Source: Gilliamella sp. ESL0443
GTDB taxonomy: Bacteria; Pseudomonadota; Gammaproteobacteria; Enterobacterales; Orbaceae
Reading direction: 5' to 3'
Assembly (NCBI RefSeq): GCF_019469165.1
Contig: NZ_CP048263.1
Location: 930,001-994,000, forward strand
Length of the DNA stretch: 64,000 bases
The translations under genes were made by a program, and so were the position numbers. This document shows positions 50,852 to 61,879 of the stretch, piece by piece (the stretch's first letter is position 1; each line of letters opens with the position of its first letter). The notes below the pieces were generated by a model. It did no database searches. It worked only from the letters and a program-made list of their open reading frames with translations, and was not told the DNA's origin.

Positions 50852-51391
50852 ATTAAAGTCAGTAAGCGAATTCAGTCAACACGCGCGCACAAAATTAACG
50901 ATGAGATTACAGCTCGCGAGGTGAGGTTAACCGGCGTCGATGGTGAACAGCTCGGTATTGTTAGCTTAGATGAAGCTTTAAAACAAGCTGAAGAAGCAAC
51001 GTTGGATTTAGTTGAAATAAGTCCTAATGCAGAGCCACCTGTTTGTCGAATTATGGATTATGGCAAATTCCTCTATGAAAAGAGTAAAGCAACAAAAGAA
51101 CAGAAGAAGAAGCAAAAGGTTGTTCAGGTTAAGGAAATTAAATTCCGACCTGGTACAGACGAAGGCGACTATCAGGTAAAACTCCGCAGCCTGATACGCT
51201 TTCTTGAAGATGGCGATAAAGCCAAAGTTACGTTGCGTTTTCGTGGACGTGAAATGGCTCACCAACAGTTAGGTATTGAAATGCTTGACCGCATTAAAGA
51301 AGACTTAGCTGATTTGGCGGTTATTGAATCTTATCCCACTAAGATTGAAGGTCGTCAAATGATTATGGTGTTAGCGCCGAAGAAAAAGTAA
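50852..51391 (+). CDS. infC: Translation initiation factor IF-3 (AUU start)
   Basis: Reading from ATT 50852 gives 179 residues, beginning [18 protein letters not shown], almost the length and N-terminus of E. coli IF-3. No ATG, GTG or TTG start gives the complete N-domain. GGAGG at 50839-50843 is placed eight bases before this ATT. The rare AUU start lets IF-3 repress its own translation, because IF-3 rejects non-canonical starts. The C-terminal domain ([27 protein letters not shown]) is highly conserved. Confidence 0.95.
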   Translation: MKVSKRIQSTRAHKINDEITAREVRLTGVDGEQLGIVSLDEALKQAEEATLDLVEISPNAEPPVCRIMDYGKFLYEKSKATKEQKKKQKVVQVKEIKFRPGTDEGDYQVKLRSLIRFLEDGDKAKVTLRFRGREMAHQQLGIEMLDRIKEDLADLAVIESYPTKIEGRQMIMVLAPKKK

Positions 51392-51474
51392 TGGTTTTTC
51401 AAGTTAATTTTTAGTTTCTAAAAATTACACCATTATTTTATTTTTATTAACAATGCGAAGTGGAAATTTATAAA

Positions 51475-51672
51475 ATGCCTAAAATTAAAACTGTAAGAGG
51501 CGCAGCAAAGCGCTTTAAAAAAACAGCTTCTGGTGGCTTTAAGCATAAACAAGCTAACAAGAGCCATATCCTAACTAAAAAATCAACTAAGCGTAAACGT
51601 CATTTACGTGGTTTGACTACTGTGTCAAAAGGCGATTTAGGTTTAGTAGTGGCGTGTGTTCCATACGCTTAA
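51475..51672 (+). CDS. rpmI: Ribosomal protein bL35
   Basis: This 65-residue basic ribosomal protein, [17 protein letters not shown] to VPYA, matches bL35 throughout. The start is ATG 51475; a GTG 15 bases upstream would add five wrong residues. In E. coli, L20 represses rpmI-rplT translation through a pseudoknot between infC and rpmI; the 51392-51474 leader here could hold the equivalent. Confidence 0.97.
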   Translation: MPKIKTVRGAAKRFKKTASGGFKHKQANKSHILTKKSTKRKRHLRGLTTVSKGDLGLVVACVPYA

Positions 51673-51700
51673 TTATTGATTAATTTTTTAGAGGATATAG

Positions 51701-52057
<357 letters not shown>

Positions 52058-52069
52058 TAGCTTTATAAG

Positions 52070-52090
52070 AGCCGAGTTATCTCGGCTTTT
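52070..52090 (+). terminator. Terminator after rplT
   Basis: The seven-base stem AGCCGAG/CTCGGCT with loop TTAT is followed by TTTA. It separates rplT from the Phe leader. Confidence 0.8.
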
Positions 52091-52123
52091 ATGTTTTATA
52101 AAAAGATTATTTAAGAGTTAATT

Positions 52124-52178
52124 ATGAATTTAGTTATTTTTCGTTTCTTTTTTAGCTTCAATAATGCTATTCGTTCGT

Positions 52179-52180
<2 letters not shown>
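52124..52180 (+). CDS. pheM: Phe operon leader peptide PheM
   Basis: This 18-residue leader peptide reads MNLVIFRFFFSFNNAIRS. Five of its residues are Phe (6, 8, 9, 10, 12), so ribosome stalling on these codons reports scarce Phe-tRNA. The start ATG has GAG upstream. It is very similar to E. coli PheM and sits in the same place before pheS. Confidence 0.9.
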
Positions 52181-53245
<1,065 letters not shown>

Positions 53246-53261
53246 TTCTGGAGATCAAAAC

Positions 53262-55649
53262 ATGAAATTTAGTGAAAGTTGGCTACGTGAATGGATCAAT
53301 CCAGAAATTAGTAGCGAAATGTTAGCCGATCAATTAACCATGGCTGGACTAGAAGTCGATGATGTTGAAAAAGTTGCTGGTGATTTTTCAGGTGTCGTTG
53401 TTGGAAGGGTAGTTGAGTGTAAACAACATCCTAATGCCGATAAGCTCCGTGTAACTAAAGTCGATATTGGCAAGCCTGAATTACTGGATATTGTTTGTGG
53501 TGCACCAAATTGTCGTCAGGGGTTAACTGTTGCTTGTGCAACAATTGGGGCTGTTCTACCAGGTGATTTTAAAATTAAAGCCGCCAAATTACGTGGTGAA
53601 CCTTCAGAAGGTATGCTTTGTTCTTACTCTGAATTAGGAATATCTGAAGATCATAGTGGCATTATTGAATTGCCTGATGATGCACCTTTAGGGAAAGATA
53701 TCCGAGAATATCTAAATCTTAATGATGTTATGATTGAGATTAGTGTTACGCCTAATCGGGCTGATTGTTTTGGTATCATTGGTGTTGCCCGAGATATCTC
53801 TGCAGTTAACAATATTCCAATGAAACAACTTAATATTGAAAGTGTTCCAGCAACTATTGCTGATACTGTGTCAATTGAAATAAATGAACCTAAAGCTGCG
53901 CCACGTTATCTTGGCCGAGTAATAAAAAATATTGATGTTAATGCAACAACACCACTTTGGATGAAAGAGAAATTACGCCGTGGTGGTATTCGCTCAATTG
54001 ATGCCATTGTCGATATTACTAATTATGTGTTATTAGAATTAGGTCATCCGATGCATGCATTTGATTTGGCGCAAATCGATTCAGGAATTATTGTTCGTTA
54101 TGCTCATCAAGATGAAAAACTTGTTTTATTAAACGGGAATGAAGTCAAACTAAACGATAAAACACTTGTTATTGCCGATCATCAAAAAGTATTAGCAATG
54201 GCTGGTATTATGGGGGGAGAAAAATCTGGCGTAACAACTTCCACAAAAGATATCTTCCTTGAATCAGCTTTTTTTGCACCATTAGCAATAACTGGTAAAG
54301 CTCGTGAATATGGTTTACACACTGATGCTTCTCACCGTTATGAACGTGGTGTTGATCCTTATTTACAATTATCTGCTATGCAAAGAGCAACTCAATTAAT
54401 TGTTGATATTTGTGGTGGTGATGTAGGTCCAATCTCTGAAATTACAAACGAAAAAGAGCTTCCTTCTCAAGCTACAATTCAACTACGTAGACATAAAGTG
54501 GATCAAATTATAGGTTATGTAATTGAAACTCAAAAAATTACAGACATTTTAGTTAGATTGGGCTGTGAAGTTTCTTATAATGAAAATGTTTGGACTGTTA
54601 AATCACCAAGTTGGCGATTTGATTTGCAAATCGAAGAGGATTTAATTGAGGAAGTTGCTCGAATTTATGGCTATAACAATATTCCTAATGTGAATCTGAA
54701 AATAGAATCTGTAATGAAGCCAAAACCTGAAAATATAGTCCCTTTGTCTAGAGTAAAAAATTTATTAGTAGATAAAGGTTATCAAGAGGCGGTGACTTAT
54801 AGTTTTGTTGATCCTAAAATTCAACAACTTCTTCACCCAGAGCAGCATCATATTACATTACCTAATCCTATTTCGAGTGAAATGTCTGTTATGCGTTTAT
54901 CATTATGGTCAGGGTTATTAGATGCTGTAATATATAATCAAAATCGCCAACAATCTCGGATGAGATTATTTGAAACTGGCTTACGTTTTATTCCAGATGA
55001 TTCATGTGAATTTGGTGTTCGCCAGGAATTGATGCTTGCTGGTGTTCTTACTGGCACTCTTTATGAAGAGCATTGGTCATTACCTAAACAAAATATTGAT
55101 TTTTATGATTTGAAAGGGGACTTAGAGTTACTATTTTCTCTTTTAGGTTGTAATGAAAAAATTGTATACCAGAAATCAGAGCTTGATGCATTACATCCTG
55201 GACAAAGTGCTGCTATTTACTTGAATGGCGAGCTTATTGGTAATTTTGGTGTTTTACATCCAGAAATTGAAAAAAAATTATCTTTAAATAGTAAAACGCT
55301 TGTTTTTGAAATAAATTTAGATAAAATTAATGATAAAAGAGTACCAGTTGCTCATGAGTTATCTAAATATCCGTCTAATAAGCGAGATATTGCTGTAGTT
55401 GTATCTAACACAATACCAGCAGCAGATATTATTTCTGAGTGTAAACATGCTGGTGGTGAACAACTTGTAAGAGTTAATTTATTTGATGTATATCAAGGTG
55501 AAAACATAGATAAAGATCAGAAAAGCCTTGCTATCAGTTTGATTTTACAAGACAAATCACGTACACTAGAAGAAGAAGATATAACAAACATTGTAAGCAA
55601 GTGTGTTATTGCTTTACAAAACCGTTTCAATGCCCTATTAAGAGAATAA
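53262..55649 (+). CDS. pheT: Phenylalanyl-tRNA synthetase beta subunit
   Basis: This 795-residue beta subunit has an N-terminal tRNA-binding domain (about 40-150), B3/B4 editing domain (about 215-380) with [20 protein letters not shown]5, a catalytic-like core and a C-terminal ferredoxin-fold anticodon-binding domain ([12 protein letters not shown]). It follows pheS by 16 bases. It removes mis-attached tyrosine. Confidence 0.98.
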   Translation: MKFSESWLREWINPEISSEMLADQLTMAGLEVDDVEKVAGDFSGVVVGRVVECKQHPNADKLRVTKVDIGKPELLDIVCGAPNCRQGLTVACATIGAVLPGDFKIKAAKLRGEPSEGMLCSYSELGISEDHSGIIELPDDAPLGKDIREYLNLNDVMIEISVTPNRADCFGIIGVARDISAVNNIPMKQLNIESVPATIADTVSIEINEPKAAPRYLGRVIKNIDVNATTPLWMKEKLRRGGIRSIDAIVDITNYVLLELGHPMHAFDLAQIDSGIIVRYAHQDEKLVLLNGNEVKLNDKTLVIADHQKVLAMAGIMGGEKSGVTTSTKDIFLESAFFAPLAITGKAREYGLHTDASHRYERGVDPYLQLSAMQRATQLIVDICGGDVGPISEITNEKELPSQATIQLRRHKVDQIIGYVIETQKITDILVRLGCEVSYNENVWTVKSPSWRFDLQIEEDLIEEVARIYGYNNIPNVNLKIESVMKPKPENIVPLSRVKNLLVDKGYQEAVTYSFVDPKIQQLLHPEQHHITLPNPISSEMSVMRLSLWSGLLDAVIYNQNRQQSRMRLFETGLRFIPDDSCEFGVRQELMLAGVLTGTLYEEHWSLPKQNIDFYDLKGDLELLFSLLGCNEKIVYQKSELDALHPGQSAAIYLNGELIGNFGVLHPEIEKKLSLNSKTLVFEINLDKINDKRVPVAHELSKYPSNKRDIAVVVSNTIPAADIISECKHAGGEQLVRVNLFDVYQGENIDKDQKSLAISLILQDKSRTLEEEDITNIVSKCVIALQNRFNALLRE

Positions 55650-55654
55650 TAATT

Positions 55655-55948
55655 ATGACATTAACTAAAGCTGATATTGCAGATCGTCTTGCCGATAAAT
55701 TTGATATTGATCGTCAAGAAGCTAAAGTCCTAGTTGAACTTTTTTTCGAAGAAATTCGAGTTGCTTTAGAAAAAGGTGAACCTGTTAAACTGTCTGGATT
55801 TGGTAATTTCGCTGTTCGTGATAAAAATTCACGACCAGGTCGCAATCCAAAAACAGGCGAAAGTGTTGATATCTCAGCTCGTCGAGTTGTCACATTTAGA
55901 CCAGGTATTAAATTTAGAGAACGAATTGAGAAAAATTTAACTCTATAG
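55655..55948 (+). CDS. ihfA: Integration host factor alpha subunit
   Basis: This 97-residue DNA-bending protein matches IHF-alpha: [25 protein letters not shown] and the beta-arm [20 protein letters not shown] with the intercalating proline. ATG 55655 is chosen; the earlier in-frame codons belong to the pheT overlap. The gene follows pheT by five bases, as in E. coli, giving a pheST-ihfA transcript. Confidence 0.97.
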   Translation: MTLTKADIADRLADKFDIDRQEAKVLVELFFEEIRVALEKGEPVKLSGFGNFAVRDKNSRPGRNPKTGESVDISARRVVTFRPGIKFRERIEKNLTL

Positions 55949-55982
55949 TTAACACTTTTAAATTTCGTTTGATATGTAATAG

Positions 55983-56018
55983 CCTTTCTGTTGTTATTAC
56001 AAGACAGGAAGGTTAGTT
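55983..56018 (+). terminator. Terminator after ihfA
   Basis: CCTTTCTGT (55983-55991) pairs with ACAGGAAGG (56004-56012) using one G-T pair, and a T-run follows within a few bases. Confidence 0.65.
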
Positions 56019-56079
56019 CTTTTTTCGTTATAAATATTGTAATAATTTGCTAATTAAAGCATAATAACGCCTCTCCAAT

Positions 56080-56192
56080 GGAGGCTCTATGGGTCCTCTT
56101 GCAACATTTTTTTGCTCATCAGGTCAGGTCCGGAAGGAAGCAGCCAAAGTAAAAAATATGTGTGTGGGATGTGGCTGATAGGGTCTCCTCCA
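56080..56192 (+). ncRNA. ffs: Signal recognition particle 4.5S RNA
   Basis: The 113 bases fold as a single long hairpin. The diagnostic SRP core is intact: CAGGTCAGGTCCGGAAGGAA then GCAGCCA, with GGATG and GTGGCTG opposite. The ends GGAGGC and TCTCCTCC pair. The RNA joins with Ffh to target nascent membrane proteins. It is intergenic between ihfA and htpX. Exact ends are estimated to within a few bases. Confidence 0.95.
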
Positions 56193-56388
56193 AAATTCTC
56201 TAAATTAATATTACTATTAACTTACCATTGTTATTAATGGCTATTAAATAGTCACTTAATTTATCCTTTCAAAATTTCATATTAAAGAGGTTGTAGAGAT
56301 GCAACATTTTTGCGATCATATATCAAATTTTATTTATCTTCTTAAGTAAAATTATTCATATTAGAAAAACAGTAATGAGGAATTATTT

Positions 56389-57258
56389 ATGATGCGAGTT
56401 GGATTATTTATCCTAACTAACTTAGCTGTTATGTTTGTATTTGGTATTATTTTAAGTATTTGTGGCGTTGATGCTCATAGTACATTAGGATTACTTATAT
56501 TTGCAGCTATATTTGGTTTTGGTGGGTCTTTTATTTCACTTCTTTTATCTAAAAGAATGGCTTTAAGTTCTGTTGGTGGGAAAATAATTACTAATCCTCG
56601 CAACGCTCAAGAGCAATGGCTTTTAGATGTAGTTAATCGTCAAGCAAATGAATTGAAATTAAAAACACCACAAGTTGCGATTTATCAAGCAGAAGATATA
56701 AATGCTTTTGCAACAGGAGCAACTAAAAATAATTCTCTAGTAGCTGTTAGCTCGGGCCTTTTATCCGCTATGACTCAAGATGAAGCTGAAGCTGTAATTG
56801 GACATGAAATGAGTCACGTTGCAAATGGTGATATGGTGACAATGGCACTTTTACAAGGTGTACTTAATACTTTTGTTATTTTCATTTCACGAATTTTTGC
56901 TTCAATCGTAACAAAAGCTTTGGAAGATAGAAGTGAAGGATTATCTACTTTTGCTTATTATTTCATCGTAATGATTTTTGAAACTGTATTTGGTATTTTA
57001 GCAAGTATCATTGCTATGTGGTTTTCACGTTATCGAGAGTTCCATGCTGATGCAGGCTCAGCGAAATTAGTAGGGTCTACTAAAATGATTGCTGCTTTAG
57101 AAAAATTAAAATTGAGTCATGAGCCAAGTGAAGAAGCATCAATTTTGGCATTCTGTATTAATGGTGAGAAGAAAGCAAGATTTTCTCAACTATTCTTATC
57201 TCATCCACCTTTAGATAAACGTATTGAAGCATTGCGTAATCAATCTAATATTCTTTAA
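56389..57258 (+). CDS. htpX: HtpX membrane metalloprotease
   Basis: This 289-residue inner-membrane zinc protease of the stress response degrades misfolded membrane proteins. The HExxH motif is in [11 protein letters not shown] (about 139-149), with the third zinc ligand in [15 protein letters not shown]. Four hydrophobic segments: two near the start, two around residues 160-220. Starts at ATG 56389 with GAGG at proper spacing. Strongly like E. coli HtpX. Confidence 0.96.
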   Translation: MMRVGLFILTNLAVMFVFGIILSICGVDAHSTLGLLIFAAIFGFGGSFISLLLSKRMALSSVGGKIITNPRNAQEQWLLDVVNRQANELKLKTPQVAIYQAEDINAFATGATKNNSLVAVSSGLLSAMTQDEAEAVIGHEMSHVANGDMVTMALLQGVLNTFVIFISRIFASIVTKALEDRSEGLSTFAYYFIVMIFETVFGILASIIAMWFSRYREFHADAGSAKLVGSTKMIAALEKLKLSHEPSEEASILAFCINGEKKARFSQLFLSHPPLDKRIEALRNQSNIL

Positions 57259-57280
57259 TAAATAATATTTAAAAACTTCA

Positions 57281-57312
57281 ATGGCAAATATTAATTGTAT
57301 TTGCCATTTTTT
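57281..57312 (+). terminator. Terminator after htpX
   Basis: A perfect ten-base stem (ATGGCAAATA with TATTTGCCAT, loop of seven) is followed by five more T. Confidence 0.85.
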
Positions 57313-57359
57313 AATTAAAATTTAATATACCATCCTAATATTTTCTCAGAGAATCTCTC

Positions 57360-59300
57360 ATGTATAGGCAACAAACTACTAAATTAGAATTACTTAGCCC
57401 CGCAAAAAATATAGAAATTGCAAAAGAAGCTATCTTACATGGAGCTGATGCTATTTATATTGGGGGGCCTCAATTTGGTGCTCGTCATAATGCTGGTAAT
57501 TCAGTAAGTGATATTGCTAAACTAGTAGAATTTGCTCATCATTTTTACGCTAAGGTTTTTGTAACTTTAAACACAATTCTTCATGACAATGAGCTTGAAG
57601 CTGCAAGACAACTAATTTGGCAATTATATAATGCTGGTGTGGATGCTTTGATAGTTCAAGATATGGGAATATTAGCTATGGATATCCCACCAATTGATTT
57701 ACATGCTAGTACCCAAATGGATATTAGAACGCCAGAAAAAGCTAAATTTCTTTCCGATGTAGGTTTTTCTCAAATAGTTTTAGCGAGAGAATTAAATTTA
57801 ACCGAAATAGCAAACATACATCAACAAATTGATGCAAATATTGAATTTTTTATTCATGGCGCATTATGTGTTGCATTTTCTGGTCAATGCTATATTTCTC
57901 ATGCACAAACGGGTCGAAGCGCTAATCGAGGCGACTGTTCTCAAGCTTGTCGATTGCCATTTACATTAAAAGACGAACAAGGTCGCATCGTCGCTTATGA
58001 AAAACATCTTTTATCAATGAAGGATAATAATCAGTCTGATAATTTAATAGAGTTGATACAAGCCGGAGTGAGATCTTTCAAGATTGAAGGCAGATACAAA
58101 GATTTGAGTTATGTTAAAAATATAACCGCATTTTATCGTAAAAAATTAGATAATATTTTAGAAAAAAACACAGATTTTGTTGCTGCATCGAGTGGCAAAA
58201 CTGAACACTTTTTTACCCCGGATCCAAATAGAACATTCCACAGAGGATCTACCGATTATTTTGTTCGAGGTAGACAAGCCAATATTGGTGCATTTGATTC
58301 ACCCAAATTTATTGGCTTAACAATTGGTGAAATTATAAAAATTACTAAACAATCTATCGTAATAAAATCAGAACAAGCGTTAACTAATGGTGATGGATTA
58401 AATGTTTTAATCAAAAGGGAAATTATAGGTTTTAGAGCTGATAAAGTAGAAAAAATTGGTAATAATCATTATCAAGTATTTCCTAATGAAATACCTAAAG
58501 CATTATATTCTATAAAATTACCTTATCAAATTAATCGCAATTTAGATCATTATTGGCAACAAATTTTATTAAAAGAATCTAGTTGTCGTCGTATCGGTGT
58601 AACATTTAGGCTTAAAAATATAACAAACGGTTTGGAGTTAATTGCATCGAGTGAAGAGGGTAGTTGCGTTAAAATTGAATTGAAAGGCCCATTTGAGTTA
58701 GCTAAGCAACAGGATAAAGCTCTCAATAATATAAGAGATAGTTTATCTAAGTTAGGTCAGACAACCTATTATTTAGCGGAGTTAATTATAGATTTAAACC
58801 AAGCTTATTTTGTTCCCAACAGTCAATTAAATCAGTTAAGACGAGATATTATTGATAAATTAACTCTAGAGCGATTAAATAATTATCGAAGAAATATTCG
58901 TAAACCTCAAGTAAATCCAATACCGATATATCCTGAACAACAATTAAGTTTTTTAGCTAATGTTTATAATCACAAAGCTCGTGAATTTTATGCTCAACAT
59001 GGTGTAAAACTAATCGAGAGTGCATTTGAAGCTCACGAAGTTAAAGATGACGTTCCTTTAATGACTACAAAGCATTGTCTAAGATTTGCATTTAATTTAT
59101 GTCCAAAACAAGCTAAAGGGATTCAAGGAGTTAAAACTAAAGTAACACCAATGAAATTAATTCAAAATAATAATGAAGAATTAATTTTAAAATTCAACTG
59201 TAAAGCTTGTGAAATGCAGGTTTGGGGCAAAATCAAAAAACATATTTTAAAAATCCCAGTGCTTGGTAGTGAAGTTATTTTACTGACAAATAATAATTAA
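57360..59300 (+). CDS. rlhA: RlhA, 23S rRNA C2501 hydroxylase (U32 family)
   Basis: This 646-residue protein matches the YdcP/RlhA branch of the U32 peptidase-like family. The N-terminal TIM-barrel-like domain has LELLSPAKNIEIAKEAILHGADA, then the Cys cluster FIHGALCVAFSGQC...GDCSQACRLPF and IEGRYKDLSYV. Three of these cysteines plus one near the C-terminus could bind an iron-sulfur cluster. Length agrees with E. coli RlhA (about 650), unlike the shorter TrhP. It hydroxylates C2501 of 23S rRNA. Confidence 0.92.
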   Translation: MYRQQTTKLELLSPAKNIEIAKEAILHGADAIYIGGPQFGARHNAGNSVSDIAKLVEFAHHFYAKVFVTLNTILHDNELEAARQLIWQLYNAGVDALIVQDMGILAMDIPPIDLHASTQMDIRTPEKAKFLSDVGFSQIVLARELNLTEIANIHQQIDANIEFFIHGALCVAFSGQCYISHAQTGRSANRGDCSQACRLPFTLKDEQGRIVAYEKHLLSMKDNNQSDNLIELIQAGVRSFKIEGRYKDLSYVKNITAFYRKKLDNILEKNTDFVAASSGKTEHFFTPDPNRTFHRGSTDYFVRGRQANIGAFDSPKFIGLTIGEIIKITKQSIVIKSEQALTNGDGLNVLIKREIIGFRADKVEKIGNNHYQVFPNEIPKALYSIKLPYQINRNLDHYWQQILLKESSCRRIGVTFRLKNITNGLELIASSEEGSCVKIELKGPFELAKQQDKALNNIRDSLSKLGQTTYYLAELIIDLNQAYFVPNSQLNQLRRDIIDKLTLERLNNYRRNIRKPQVNPIPIYPEQQLSFLANVYNHKAREFYAQHGVKLIESAFEAHEVKDDVPLMTTKHCLRFAFNLCPKQAKGIQGVKTKVTPMKLIQNNNEELILKFNCKACEMQVWGKIKKHILKIPVLGSEVILLTNNN

Positions 59301-59773
59301 CATGTTGATTATTGAGAATTTATATCTAATTAATAAAAAATATTAGCGATAAATAGTAATGCAAAAGGTGTTATTTTAGTTCGTAATAATGTTATTGTTT
59401 AACATAATATACATTATTTGAATCTTAATGAATTGATTTTATTAGATTTTATAATTTGAATGCGTAATAATGGAAAATAGGGGATAGATTAGCGTTTTAT
59501 TAAAAGAAAACACGATAAATAACTTCTATTCAACTGCCAAATTTAATTTATTTTTTTTCAATATGTTAACGGTATAGTCTAAGAAAAGTAATCATCCCAT
59601 GTGTTTGCAATACTTTTTTACTCTACATGTTCTAATTTTCATGTTAACTTTAAATAGCAAAACACAAAGTCAAACGAGTACGCATTTGACGAAGTGAACT
59701 CTTGATAAATAGTTTTTAATTAAATTAAAAAAATATAGCAAAGAGTTATGTTTTTCAGTTTTTAAGCAGAAAA
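59301..59773. other. Intergenic region, no gene seen
   Basis: This is AT-rich sequence without supported coding potential. It is followed by a minus-strand ORF fragment. I see no repeat or RNA gene in it. Confidence 0.4.
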
Positions 59774-59993
59774 TCATAAAGAATCCAATTCATTTTTATT
59801 TTTCTGTTCTTTTTCTTTTTTCATCATTTCTTTTGCTTTTTTATCAAATTCTTTAAAAATATATTCAATTCTTGACTCAAAAGACATATGAGGAGCAGAT
59901 AGTTCTATTATAGTTTGATCATCTGTATATTTAGCATATTGATCGCCGACGAACGGTCTTTTTTTAGCTATTAACTTGTATTTTTTGATAAAT
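59774..59993 (-). pseudogene. 5'-truncated ORF with charged tail, unknown
   Basis: About 70 codons are open on the minus strand, ending at the TGA read from 59774-59776. The translation includes KKRPFVGDQYAKYTDDQTII and a long Lys/Glu-rich tail (EYIFKEFDKKAKEMMKKEKEQ). No ATG, GTG or TTG start is found before the upstream stop, except an internal ATG that leaves about 34 residues. It looks like the C-terminal remnant of a lost gene. Not recognised. Confidence 0.45.
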
Positions 59994-60104
59994 TTTTATA
60001 CAATTTCTTAAAACAATCTTAAAAATCAGTTTTTAATTCATTATTAGTTTTAGTTCGAATGATGTAAAATGCATTATGTTGAAGTCGCAGATTGTAAAAT
60101 GTTG

Positions 60105-60119
60105 GCCGACAAAGTCGGC
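60105..60119. terminator. GCCGAC hairpin
   Basis: GCCGAC and GTCGGC flank AAA, and the outer arms GATTGT and ACAATC extend the pairing with a bulge. It lies between the truncated ORF and the small basic protein gene and could terminate the latter (minus strand). Confidence 0.5.
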
Positions 60120-60156
60120 TAACAATCAAGAATTTAGCATAACGCCATTATGCGTA

Positions 60157-60453
60157 CTAATACTGGTTATGATATTGTTTCTTCCTTTTTGAATTATATT
60201 TCCAGCTTTTTGACATCTTATATACGTAGGATGCGTAATCATCCCAAGGATTGGCTATATTACTTCCCCTTGACGGCCTAATTTTTAGTTTATACTGTTT
60301 ATATTCAATCATGTGAATGCAATAGGCACTTTTTTCTTGTTTAGTGCTGAAATGTTTATGTGACTCACTATGAACATAAGTATAATATTCAATGTCGCCT
60401 ATACTAGTTTTATGTATACTACGTCTTGAAAATTGTTTTTTTAGTTTTAACAT
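60157..60453 (-). CDS. Small basic protein of unknown function
   Basis: This 98-residue, very basic, Tyr-rich soluble protein has no signal peptide or membrane segment. A strong AGGAG lies seven bases before the ATG, so it is probably a real gene. The middle contains IRPSRGSNIANPWDDYASY and the end reads SWKYNSKRKKQYHNQY. C-terminal SWK.NRK.QY endings recur, from memory, in small basic proteins of enterobacterial prophages. Two adjacent hairpins lie upstream in its probable leader. Function unknown. Confidence 0.6.
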   Translation of the reverse strand: MLKLKKQFSRRSIHKTSIGDIEYYTYVHSESHKHFSTKQEKSAYCIHMIEYKQYKLKIRPSRGSNIANPWDDYASYVYKMSKSWKYNSKRKKQYHNQY

Positions 60454-60631
60454 ACTTTCTCCTAATTTATTAAATAGTTAGAAGAAAGACTCCTTATAAT
60501 AATTCATATATATACCTTATTAATTTTAGGGTTAGAGTTCGGAGGTTCAGTGACACCCGAACTTTACCGTGGTTTCCCTCGGTAAATAATTTAAATTCAA
60601 AAGTAAACAGTAAAATTTATTGCTTATTTTC
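60454..60631. other. Leader region with two adjacent hairpins
   Basis: This holds the ribosome-binding site of the minus-strand small protein and the hairpin pair at 60537-60586. No additional gene is supported. Confidence 0.45.
60537..60586. ncRNA. Candidate structured RNA: two adjoining hairpins
   Basis: GTTCGG (60537-60542) pairs with CCGAAC (60557-60562). Directly next to it, TTTACCG (60563-60569) pairs with CGGTAAA (60580-60586). There is no spacer between them, and they are much more GC-rich than their surroundings. They lie 84-133 bases upstream of the minus-strand small protein, so a leader RNA or antisense RNA is plausible. The arrangement reminds me of phage C4-type antisense RNAs, but I cannot verify this. 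Confidence 0.45.
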
Positions 60632-60793
60632 ATGATCAATTTATTTACTTTTATTTATTATATATTTTACGGCATCATCCAGATAGCTAAATTTAGTCCA
60701 GTTGCTGTACTTGAAATTACAAAAGTTGAAGTTTCTGATTGTCCGATTCCAGATTGGTATCAAATGCCACAAATTTTTAAATTAGTGGCATGA
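60632..60793 (+). CDS. Candidate 53-residue membrane peptide
   Basis: An ATG frame encodes a hydrophobic start (NLFTFIYYIFYGIIQIA) followed by VAVLEITKVEVSDCPIPDWY. There is no good ribosome-binding site. It may be a chance ORF or a fragment of a lost protein. Confidence 0.25.
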   Translation: MINLFTFIYYIFYGIIQIAKFSPVAVLEITKVEVSDCPIPDWYQMPQIFKLVA

Positions 60794-61118
60794 TTTAGCC
60801 CTTTTCTTATGAATCTATATTGGTACGCATAATGTATATTATGTTAAATAAAGTATGTTAAATCAATTAAGTTAATTTATTCGCCACTCACCCTCTATTA
60901 ACAATTCTAAATCTTTATAAGACTATTCTTTTATCAAGAATTCATTTATATTGTTTAGATTAATTACTTAGTGTAGTTATTTAAAAATTTAATAGTGATT
61001 TTCTATTTCTTTTCTTTTTATTGAATAGAAATACAAAAAAAATTGGTCAATTTTTGTTTTATGACAAAATATGGTAACCTTATCACTTCAAATCAACAGC
61101 CCTTGTATTTAGGATATT
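60794..61118. other. fnr upstream region, no gene seen
   Basis: This is AT-rich promoter sequence for fnr. I find no clear FNR half-site pair (TTGAT-N4-ATCAA) by eye, so autoregulation is not evident. Confidence 0.4.
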
Positions 61119-61832
61119 ATGCATAGTATTTATAAGACATTACGTTCCAATAGTTATTCTGTTCCGTGCGAATTATGCAGTCTCGGTGGGCTCTGTATTC
61201 CGATGTTACTCAATAATACATTAAGTAGTGTTTTAGAACGCAAAAGATCTTATTCAAAAGGCGAAATAATAGTTAAAGCAAAAACGCCATTTAAAAAATT
61301 CTTCATCGTTCATTCCGGTGCACTTAAAACATTTGTCACGACTTCTGAAAATAATGAACAAATCAATGGATTTTATCTACCTGGAGATATTGTCGGTTTA
61401 GACGCCATTTCAACAAAAGTTTATAACAATAACATTCAGGCATTAAGTAACACACTAATCTGTGAACTGCATTATGATGAATTAATGACATTAATTGATA
61501 CTAATAAAAATGTTAGAGATTTAATCTTTAGATTATTAAGTGCTGACATTTATAATTATCAAAAATTGGTTCTTTGCTATTCTCAGAAAAAATCCGATGA
61601 ACGCCTTGCCACCTTTATTTATTCTCTTTATCTTCGATATCAGCAAAGAGGACATTCTTCTTTAAATATAAAACTAGCAATGAGCCGTGCTGAAATAGCT
61701 AATTATTTAGGATTAACGATTGAAACTGTAAGTCGTAATTTATCAAAATTACAGGAGCAAAATATTTTAATAGCTAAAGGTAAATATATTTATATCAATA
61801 ATTTGGAAGCTTTAATAGATTTAGGAAATTAA
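61119..61832 (+). CDS. fnr: FNR, oxygen-sensing transcription regulator
   Basis: This 237-residue CRP/FNR-family protein has all four cluster cysteines: Cys17, Cys20 and Cys26 in CELCSLGGLC, plus Cys115 in NTLICEL (the counterpart of E. coli Cys122). The cNMP-like barrel spans about 35-150, followed by the dimer helix and a winged helix with MSRAEIANYLGLTIETVSRN as recognition unit. It should assemble [4Fe-4S] without oxygen and switch on anaerobic genes. Starts at ATG 61119 after AGGA. It is followed by ydgH. Confidence 0.95.
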   Translation: MHSIYKTLRSNSYSVPCELCSLGGLCIPMLLNNTLSSVLERKRSYSKGEIIVKAKTPFKKFFIVHSGALKTFVTTSENNEQINGFYLPGDIVGLDAISTKVYNNNIQALSNTLICELHYDELMTLIDTNKNVRDLIFRLLSADIYNYQKLVLCYSQKKSDERLATFIYSLYLRYQQRGHSSLNIKLAMSRAEIANYLGLTIETVSRNLSKLQEQNILIAKGKYIYINNLEALIDLGN

Positions 61833-61879
61833 ATTTATTTATGCTAAAATAACTAAAAATTCATTGTAAGGTTTTTTAT

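Noticed and set aside
51460-51474. A GTG start extending rpmI by five residues
   Set aside because: bL35 proteins start at MPKIK; the extra codons lie in the leader and do not match the family.
56299-56349. A 16-codon frame beginning ATG with a purine-rich upstream stretch, before htpX
   Set aside because: It is too short, has no pattern of regulatory codons, and no hairpin pair follows.
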